Positions 58,419 through 64,000 of a stretch of DNA of 64,000 nt are shown here, one piece after another. The position numbers and the translations under genes were made by a program. Under the pieces are notes generated by a model. It was not told the origin of the DNA and searched no databases. It saw nothing but the letters and a program-made list of their open reading frames with translations. Source of the DNA: Methanobacteriaceae archaeon (GTDB taxonomy: Archaea; Methanobacteriota; Methanobacteria; Methanobacteriales; Methanobacteriaceae). The number at the start of each line of letters is the position of its first letter. Within the stretch, counting starts at the first letter, position 1. The stretch covers positions 45,220 through 109,219 of the forward strand of contig JAHFBZ010000001.1 of the NCBI GenBank assembly GCA_023249725.1, given 5' to 3'.

Positions 58419-58754
58419 TTATCTCCAATCAATATTGATCTCTCTTTTTTGCCCAGCAACCTTTTGAAGCAATTCTTTCAGCTGTTCGTCAGTAATTTTG
58501 GACTGAACTCTACCCATCTGAGCTAACTGGATTAATTGAAGCTCAATTTGATCCACAAACTCGGGTTTAGTCATTCGTATATTGGCTAATCTACTCCGAG
58601 CTTCAGGAGTTAGTATCTGCATCATAGCCTGCTTTTTCTGCATTTCCATTTGCTGACGCATTTGTTCCTGAGACTCAGCATCCACAGCTTGTTGCTGTGC
58701 TTGCTGTTGTAACTGTTGCATTCTTTTACGACGAATTTCTTCTATGTCGCTCAA
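58419..58754 (-). CDS. DNA-binding protein, PDCD5 family
   Basis: This 111-residue archaeal PDCD5/TFAR19 homologue is a small helical protein that binds DNA or chaperonin partners. It has an N-terminal glutamine-rich helix (MQQLQQQAQQQAVDAESQEQ) and the family core ILTPEARSRLANIRMTKPEF, ending in INIDWR. It starts at TTG with a perfect GGAGG site. It follows S19e in the same direction, an order common in archaea. Confidence 0.94.
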   Translation of the reverse strand: MSDIEEIRRKRMQQLQQQAQQQAVDAESQEQMRQQMEMQKKQAMMQILTPEARSRLANIRMTKPEFVDQIELQLIQLAQMGRVQSKITDEQLKELLQKVAGQKREINIDWR

Positions 58755-58811
58755 TTAAAGGCCTCCGAGCCGTTATGGGAATATAATTATTAAATATAAA
58801 TATGAAATTAA

Positions 58812-59249
58812 CTAGTATTTAGCTAATTCCGGAATTTCTGCCTTGACACCAACAGAAGTGTTGTCTAGGAAAGATCTTCCCTTAGGAGTAACCACTCTAC
58901 CGCCTTCAATCTTTTCAATTAGGCCAGTAGCTTCTAATTGGTGTAAAGCTCCTCTTATGATAGCCCCACTTCCTCTTTTGAATTTTTCAGGACTGGAACC
59001 TCGGTCTTTTTTACCACCGTAATGGGTTCTTAGGCTGTTTACGCCTACAGGGCCATCAATGTAAACTCTTCTTAGAAGGGCAGCACATCGAACGTACCAC
59101 CAATCAACATTTTCTGGCCGGCGTTCTTTATGAACACCTGTTTTAACATAATTCGCCCATTCTGGGGAATTTATTTTATCTTCTTTGGTTAATTCTTTTG
59201 CAACTTGATTTATAAGTAAATCTGCAGGCACATCATAAACTGTACTCAT
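58812..59249 (-). CDS. rps19e: 30S ribosomal protein S19e
   Basis: This 145-residue small-subunit protein has [40 protein letters not shown], the winged-helix region [20 protein letters not shown] and [19 protein letters not shown] site precedes the ATG. It sits between a YhbY-like RNA-binding protein and PDCD5 in the usual archaeal order. Confidence 0.96.
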   Translation of the reverse strand: MSTVYDVPADLLINQVAKELTKEDKINSPEWANYVKTGVHKERRPENVDWWYVRCAALLRRVYIDGPVGVNSLRTHYGGKKDRGSSPEKFKRGSGAIIRGALHQLEATGLIEKIEGGRVVTPKGRSFLDNTSVGVKAEIPELAKY

Positions 59250-59263
59250 ACTTGGCCTCCTAA

Positions 59264-59527
59264 CTAACGTTTTTTCTTGAATATTACCGCAACATTTCCT
59301 CTCATATCTATGAGTTTAGAGTTTGTTTTCTCTACAATCTGGGCAATATAAATTTCTTTTTCAGATGAAATATTTTTAGCGAACTTTAGTTTTACCAGTT
59401 CCTGGGACTTAAGCTGCCTTTTTATTTCTTCTATAACATTATCATTTATTCCTGCTTTTCCAATATTAATGGTAAGAGCAGATAGAGCTCTATTCATTAG
59501 CTCTTTTCTTGATAAGGTAAGACTCAA
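59264..59527 (-). CDS. YhbY/CRM-domain RNA-binding protein
   Basis: This 87-residue CRS1-YhbY domain protein has [30 protein letters not shown] and the end [12 protein letters not shown]. These bind rRNA precursors and help ribosome assembly. It starts at TTG with AGGAG at good spacing, overlapping the end of the RNase P gene by 38 bases, so the two are coupled. Confidence 0.92.
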   Translation of the reverse strand: MSLTLSRKELMNRALSALTINIGKAGINDNVIEEIKRQLKSQELVKLKFAKNISSEKEIYIAQIVEKTNSKLIDMRGNVAVIFKKKR

Positions 59528-59861
59528 TTTTTATTCTCCTTTTTTCTTTTTTCTCCTTCTCATAAGGCACTCTCATCATTTGCCCACATTCTAGGCATTT
59601 GAAATGCACTTTTCCTTTAGATAATCTCACTTTACAATTCTGGCCGGGTTTTAAGAATTTATAACAATTCTTGCAGAATCTGCGCTTCCATTTAATGGGC
59701 ATCGGGATATTATATTTAGTTGATATATTCCGTGCCAGTTTGACATAGCGATGAGATCTTTCAGGATGTCGGGAGAATTCATTATCTGCCAACTTAAAGA
59801 GGATGTCTATTCTTTCTTTACCAATATTAATCATCCATTTTGGTCTTCGTCCTCTTCTCAA
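59490..59861 (-). CDS. rnp4: ribonuclease P protein component 4
   Basis: This is the archaeal homologue of Rpp21/Rpr2, a zinc-ribbon protein that helps RNase P RNA cut tRNA leaders. It has 123 residues with the helices DILFKLADNEFSRHPERSHRYVKLARNIS and the zinc ligands CKNCYKFLKPGQNC and CLECGQMM. It starts at TTG with AGAGG upstream. It is the first gene of the set with YhbY, S19e and PDCD5. Confidence 0.95.
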   Translation of the reverse strand: MRRGRRPKWMINIGKERIDILFKLADNEFSRHPERSHRYVKLARNISTKYNIPMPIKWKRRFCKNCYKFLKPGQNCKVRLSKGKVHFKCLECGQMMRVPYEKEKKEKRRIKIESYLIKKRANE

Positions 59862-60255
59862 GGTTGAACCTCTTTTATCAGGTTATATATTTTATTATAC
59901 TGTGATAAATGGAGAATACGACATCCAAAATCTTCTAATTAATCAGAATCAATTAAATAACATCAAAAAAATGATGAATTAATCACTGACTTTAAGGCAC
60001 AAGAAGAATATTATAAAATGCTTTGTATTTCTCTATTTAAAAAGGTTTTCTATTACAATATATATTTGTAATTTTAATGTAAATAAATGTTATAAATATT
60101 ATTTTATAACTCATTTAAAAAAACCGGATATCCTAATTTTTTTTTATTATTTAAAAAATTTTATTCAGTCTTATTTGATATAATTAAACTAATTAATAAA
60201 TGTGAGTGTGAATACTATTTAAAATTTGGTGGGATATGAAAATATATCAATAGTA
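59862..60255. other. intergenic region with rnp4 promoter
   Basis: This very AT-rich gap lies between two leftward genes. Its left end carries a minus-strand TATA-like AAATATATAAC (59882-59892) close to the rnp4 start, which would leave a very short leader. No gene or RNA is seen. Confidence 0.45.
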
Positions 60256-60849
60256 TTAATTATCCACTATCCAATTTAAAAAATCGATTTCTCCGACTGG
60301 GAATGATTTTTCCCCATTAATAATTTCGTTAACAGTATTTAGAATATCTGCTGGAGACAATTTTCCTACATCTATTTCATGAACAATGTTTCCATGTATT
60401 TCCTGTGCTTCCAAGGAACAAACACCTAGGGCTTCGGCTTCTAAGTTTTCAAGGATCTTAGAATCAGAATAATTTCTTTTTTTCAAGCGTTTTTTTAAAA
60501 TAGAAGGGTTTAATCTCAGCACAATGACCAAGTCGGCCCCATGACAGAAATGTGATAGGTGGCCATCTACCACGATTTTTGCAGATTCATCTAGTGATAT
60601 TTCAGATATGGTTTTTGTAATTTCTGGGCAAAGAACACCCAAATCAATAATTTTATATCCTTTTTCTTTATCAGTACCTGAAAAAAGTTTTCTTTCCTTA
60701 GCGAACTGATTAATTTTTATCAGATGCCAGGAAAGCTTTTTTTCAATTAAATTTGCCAGAGTACTTTTCCCAACACCCGGAGTTCCAGTTATGAACACGG
60801 TTTTATTAATGGGTTTCATGATTTGAGGATCCATATTCTGCTTCTGCAA
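60256..60849 (-). CDS. AK6/Fap7-type adenylate kinase-like NTPase
   Basis: This 197-residue P-loop NTPase has ITGTPGVGKSTLANLIEKKL and the AK6 pattern IVVDGHLSHFCHGADLVIVLRLNP. Relatives (Fap7/hCINAP) act in late maturation of the small ribosomal subunit as an ATPase/adenylate kinase. The start is uncertain: the long frame begins at TTG, with Met at residues 6 and 11, and no good ribosome site. It is leftward, after thi4. Confidence 0.85.
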   Translation of the reverse strand: MQKQNMDPQIMKPINKTVFITGTPGVGKSTLANLIEKKLSWHLIKINQFAKERKLFSGTDKEKGYKIIDLGVLCPEITKTISEISLDESAKIVVDGHLSHFCHGADLVIVLRLNPSILKKRLKKRNYSDSKILENLEAEALGVCSLEAQEIHGNIVHEIDVGKLSPADILNTVNEIINGEKSFPVGEIDFLNWIVDN

Positions 60850-60900
60850 ATTTTTTAAGAAGTTTTTAAATAATTTCTAAAATATCCAAGGAGTAATTGG

Positions 60901-61677
60901 TTATTTAAGTTTTTCAATTAACATATTGGCAATTTTTTCTCCAGATAGAAGCATTCCACCAAAGACAGGCCCCATTCTAGGTGCCCCATAAACTGCATTA
61001 GCGGCCATTCCTGCTACATAAAGGTTAGGATAAACTTCGCGGGTGTTTTCCATAATGGCTGGCTCTCCTACTTCGGCCCACATTGATTTTTCACCCATAA
61101 TTTTTCCGGTTGGGGTGTTTAATTTGGGACCAATTTTATTTTGAACCACTTTAACAACTTCACAGGGGTGACCTGTGGCATCAATCACTGCTTTGGATCT
61201 AATACTTAGTGGGTCTACATGTAGCCCACCCATTTCCACGGAACTCCAATTAAGTACGAGACCACTAATATCGTCCCCTCTAATCATAACATCTTCTATA
61301 CTCATTAAATTAAAAATTTTAAGGCCGGCTTGAGTTGCTTTGGAACAGAGGGTTGAAGTTGCTTCTACTGAATCAGAAACATAGTAATTTTCCTGGTATT
61401 TTTTGGATTGGATTCCGAATTCGTCTAAAATACGTTTTCCTTCTTCTTGGACAACGATTTTATTGAACATCATACCTCCACCCCACATTCCACCACCTAT
61501 GGAAAGTTTTCGTTCATATAAAGCTACTTTGAGCCCGGCTTTGGCCAAATAGTAACCGGCGGTAAGTCCAGCAGGACCTCCACCACCAATAGCTACATCT
61601 ATGTCCATATAATCCATGAAGTCATTCATAAATTCTTCTACTATTGCTCTGGATATTGTTATATCGTCTAATTCCAT
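60901..61677 (-). CDS. thi4: archaeal Thi4-type thiamine thiazole synthase, sulfide-dependent form
   Basis: This FAD-like-fold enzyme of 258 residues makes the thiazole part of thiamine from NAD, glycine and a sulfur source. It has [18 protein letters not shown], the metal/glycine region [16 protein letters not shown] and ATGHPCEVV. Where the yeast enzyme has the sacrificial Cys (site near residue 153), this one has His in GGLHVDPLS, the form seen in methanogens that uses free sulfide and iron catalytically. GGTG precedes the ATG. It stands between AK6 and the DRG GTPase. Confidence 0.93.
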   Translation of the reverse strand: MELDDITISRAIVEEFMNDFMDYMDIDVAIGGGGPAGLTAGYYLAKAGLKVALYERKLSIGGGMWGGGMMFNKIVVQEEGKRILDEFGIQSKKYQENYYVSDSVEATSTLCSKATQAGLKIFNLMSIEDVMIRGDDISGLVLNWSSVEMGGLHVDPLSIRSKAVIDATGHPCEVVKVVQNKIGPKLNTPTGKIMGEKSMWAEVGEPAIMENTREVYPNLYVAGMAANAVYGAPRMGPVFGGMLLSGEKIANMLIEKLK

Positions 61678-61869
61678 TTTTACACCATTAAATTTAATAT
61701 TTCATAATATGTAACGTATCAACAATTAAAAATTATTTATATAATTAACTATTGTTATTTATATTATTCAATATTTCTATAAATATTTATTAATCTAACT
61801 GTGATTATTGTAAAAATATCATGAAAATCAAAATAAATAATTTTCATATATTTAGAATATTAATTAAAC

Positions 61870-62964
61870 CTATTTTTTCAAAATAATTCTTAAAACATCT
61901 TTATCATTTAAAATATGGTCAAAACCCACTTTTTGGCTTTCAAATTTTACAGAACTTCCCCAAATATTAGCTTGGCGGAAATTTTTCACAAATTCCCTAT
62001 GCAATTTTCCACAAACGTCTTTTACCGTAGATCCTTCTCTAATTATCAAAGGGTCTTCATAATCTGCTTTTTTGCCCTGAGGTTTTAAATAAATTCTTAT
62101 TAACTTCAAACGATCGAATATTTCGTCTTTAAGATTGTCAATATTTATTTTTTGATCGGCAGAGATAAAAATAGCGTCCGGGAACTGTTTTTTGATTTCT
62201 TGCAAATATTCTTCATCTGCTAGATCTATCTTATTTAAAACAGCAACTGCCGGAATATAAGTTCTATTGGCCTCCAGAGCATCAATGAACTGATCTATAG
62301 TAACATCATCTCTTAATAGAACATCGGCATTATGCATCCCATATTCATTTATAATGGATCTTATTATTTTTTCATCAAGATGACTGAGTTTAATAGTTGA
62401 TGAAACATGAACTCCACCTAATTTATTTCGTTTAACTGTAATATCAGGTTGTTTTTCATTAGGCCTAATACCAACATCTCTTAATTCTCTTAAAATAACT
62501 TCAAGGTGTTTGGGATTAAATACATCCATTACAATGATTATAAGATCTGCACTCCTGGCTACAGATAAAATTTCTCGGCCACGGCCTTTTCCACCAGCAG
62601 CACCAGTAATTATTCCCGGAATATCAAAAATTTGAATTTTAGCACCTTTATATTCCATAACACCAGGTACTATGTCAAGTGTGGTGAATTGATAGGCTCC
62701 TACTTTAGATTCAGCATTGGTTATTTCATTGAGAAGTGTGGATTTACCCACTGATGGAAATCCTACTAGAACTACTGTTGAATCCCCCGCTTTTTTCACG
62801 TGGAATCCTTTTCCCTTAGTCCCAGAACTCTTTCTTTGAATGGATTCCTCTTTCAATTTTGATATTTTTGCCTTGAGCTTACCTATGTGATGAGAAGTAG
62901 CCTTGTTATATGGCGTTTTTGTAATTTCATCTTCAATCTTTTTGATTTTGTCGTCGATATCCAT
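61870..62964 (-). CDS. DRG-family (Obg-like) GTP-binding protein with TGS domain
   Basis: This cytoplasmic GTPase of about 364 residues, archaeal counterpart of eukaryotic DRG, is involved in translation and ribosome release. It has an N-terminal helical segment, the P-loop [36 protein letters not shown], and a C-terminal TGS domain ([16 protein letters not shown], ending [11 protein letters not shown]). The frame opens at GTG 62973, but GTGA there is the ribosome site for ATG 62964. It is divergent from the CBS gene. Confidence 0.94.
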   Translation of the reverse strand: MDIDDKIKKIEDEITKTPYNKATSHHIGKLKAKISKLKEESIQRKSSGTKGKGFHVKKAGDSTVVLVGFPSVGKSTLLNEITNAESKVGAYQFTTLDIVPGVMEYKGAKIQIFDIPGIITGAAGGKGRGREILSVARSADLIIIVMDVFNPKHLEVILRELRDVGIRPNEKQPDITVKRNKLGGVHVSSTIKLSHLDEKIIRSIINEYGMHNADVLLRDDVTIDQFIDALEANRTYIPAVAVLNKIDLADEEYLQEIKKQFPDAIFISADQKINIDNLKDEIFDRLKLIRIYLKPQGKKADYEDPLIIREGSTVKDVCGKLHREFVKNFRQANIWGSSVKFESQKVGFDHILNDKDVLRIILKK

Positions 62965-63130
62965 AGAACTCACGTGAAAATAATAAACTTAAAAATAGGA
63001 TTTATTTCATTAAATGTTATAATATATAGACATATTCAATTTGAAAATAATCGTTATTAACCTTTTCCTATATTCCATCATAATAAAATTTTTATATTCC
63101 AGAAGATTCATAATAATGTAGGGTGACTTT

Positions 63131-63508
63131 ATGAATGTTAAAGATGTGATGATCACTGAAATGAGCACTATTGATGAGAACGAAAGTCTGGAAGAACTTC
63201 TTAAAAATTCCGTAGAGAAGGGGAAGGGTAGTTTTGTAGTAACTAGCGACAATATTAAAGTGGGTATTGTTACTACTTGGGACGTGTTGGAGGCTGTTGC
63301 TGAAGGTGATGATCTAAGTGAAGTCAAAGCCCAAGAAGTAATGGAGAGAGATCTGGTAACAATTTTACCAACGGCTTCTCTTAAAGAAGCAGCGCATCAA
63401 ATGGTCAATCATGTTGTATGGCGCCTTTTGGTAGAAGAAGATGGTGAAATTATGGGGATGTTAAGTGCTACTGACATTTTCAAAGCTAAAATGGATAAAA
63501 GGTACTGA
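63131..63508 (+). CDS. CBS-domain pair protein
   Basis: This stand-alone pair of CBS motifs (125 residues) begins [20 protein letters not shown] and has the second motif with [26 protein letters not shown]. Such pairs bind adenosyl ligands such as AMP or SAM and act as energy or redox sensors, in trans on another protein here. A strong GGGTGA site precedes the ATG. The partner is unknown; it lies divergent from the DRG GTPase. Confidence 0.92.
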   Translation: MNVKDVMITEMSTIDENESLEELLKNSVEKGKGSFVVTSDNIKVGIVTTWDVLEAVAEGDDLSEVKAQEVMERDLVTILPTASLKEAAHQMVNHVVWRLLVEEDGEIMGMLSATDIFKAKMDKRY

Positions 63509-63898
63509 AGCAGAATTATAATATTGAAATCTTTTCTAATTTAATCCATATTATTTATACAAATTTTTATGTTACCTTATTTTTATCAGATAACTGGTCC
63601 ATAGATTACACAGCTAAAATATTAGAATAACAAATTGCTATAAAAATTAATTAATTAATTAATTTGTTATTATTTTTTTATTTTTTTTATAAGGATTTAA
63701 ACTCATATCATACTGAAATATTAATTTAAATACTTATTTTTTTTATTTATTAATTATAGAAATTCAAATCAACTAATTAATAATAAAACAAATAATTTTT
63801 TAAATAAAACGATTTTATAAAATAAAAATAAAATGGGAAAATAGATGAGACACTTCATCATCTATTTCATTTTTCTACTAATATTTAGTAATATATTG
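63509..63898. other. intergenic region between convergent genes
   Basis: This AT-rich gap holds a TTAATTAA-type simple repeat near 63648-63664 and a stem-loop near 63839-63867, listed separately. No gene is seen. Confidence 0.5.
63839..63867 (-). terminator. stem-loop terminator for the right-edge gene
   Basis: Ten-base arms AAATAGATGA (63839-63848) and TCATCTATTT (63858-63867) form a hairpin with a 9-base loop. On the minus strand it lies about 30 bases after the stop of the right-edge gene and is followed by T-rich sequence. Confidence 0.6.
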
Positions 63899-64000
63899 CT
63901 AAGCACTTGTTGTGTCATTTGTCATGTTAATTGTTGAGTTAGTAGATGTCCACAGAACTACACCTGGTTCTTGATGCAAGAACTTAAAGGAAGTCTGATT
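63899..64000 (-). CDS. C-terminal end of a protein entering from the right edge (partial)
   Basis: The minus frame is open from the window edge to TAG at 63899 and codes for 33 residues (FKFLHQEPGVVLWTSTNSTI, then NMTNDTTSA). The Thr/Asn/Ser-rich tail with N-X-S/T sequons looks like an exported or surface protein. Base composition is richer in G/C than the gap beside it and a terminator-like hairpin follows. The family cannot be told from this piece. Confidence 0.5.
   Translation of the reverse strand, partial: NQTSFKFLHQEPGVVLWTSTNSTINMTNDTTSA

Overview
The window is a stretch of methanogenic archaeal chromosome, most likely a mesophilic Methanobacterium or close relative in the Methanobacteriales. 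The evidence is an AT-rich genome (intergenic DNA is almost pure A/T), archaeal translation genes (S3Ae, S19e, L31e, L39e, LX, aIF6, RNase P component 4, prefoldin alpha, FtsY), a Cdc6/Orc1 initiator, the tetrahydromethanopterin enzyme MptE, archease/RtcB, a DRG GTPase and an archaeal-type Thi4. Ribosome binding sites are of the GGTGA/GGAGG type; in several genes the longest open frame starts at a GTG that is really part of the Shine-Dalgarno sequence, and I moved those starts. No rRNA, tRNA, CRISPR array, integrase or insertion sequence was seen.

Layout. 1-7.0 kb: the end of a phosphohexomutase, then a leftward four-gene cluster (pyruvyl transferase family, reductase/adenylate-forming fusion, ATC-hydrolase-like protein, GMC oxidoreductase) of unknown product. 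7.1-13.9 kb: redox flavoprotein and ferredoxin genes, a decayed gene behind a TetR regulator with two clear operators, a sensor kinase split by a frameshift, and an Fpg/Nei-like protein lacking the catalytic proline. 14-23 kb: small membrane proteins, LysE and ThrE-type exporters, glutamate decarboxylase, poorly known membrane and secreted proteins, and an ASCH-TPR fusion. 23-33.3 kb: housekeeping genes running leftward (NrdG-like activase, HisC, gamma carbonic anhydrase, GlmU, GlmM, ApgM, DUF92 kinase-like protein, S3Ae, NifX-like protein, iron-sulfur flavoprotein). 33.6-36.8 kb: rightward accessory genes (DUF2178, two CPBP membrane proteins, Xre regulator) with a strong dyad in front. 37-49.3 kb: MtnP, RtcB, archease, Cdc6, MptE, class V aminotransferase, acetolactate-synthase-like enzyme, Acs and a dUTPase/dCTP deaminase family protein. 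49.5-54.5 kb: a REC-GAF-PAS-PAS protein and an accessory operon (methyltransferase, HD-domain protein, two proteins that may be one frameshifted gene). 54.5-63 kb: conserved translation and secretion operons, AK6-like kinase, Thi4 and DRG GTPase; then a CBS protein and the tail of a gene entering from the right.

Functional links. GlmM and GlmU form consecutive steps of UDP-GlcNAc synthesis. Archease activates RtcB for tRNA splicing and repair. L39e-L31e-aIF6-LX-PfdA-FtsY and RNase P4-YhbY-S19e-PDCD5 are tight co-translated sets. The best candidates for an undescribed system are the tightly overlapping methyltransferase/HD operon ending on the ftsY stop codon (51.4-54.5 kb) and the reductase/adenylation/pyruvyl-transferase/GMC cluster (0.5-7 kb). 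Five places look like single-gene reading frames broken by frameshifts or nonsense changes; only the one at 9.0-9.9 kb has several lesions and is clearly a dead gene.
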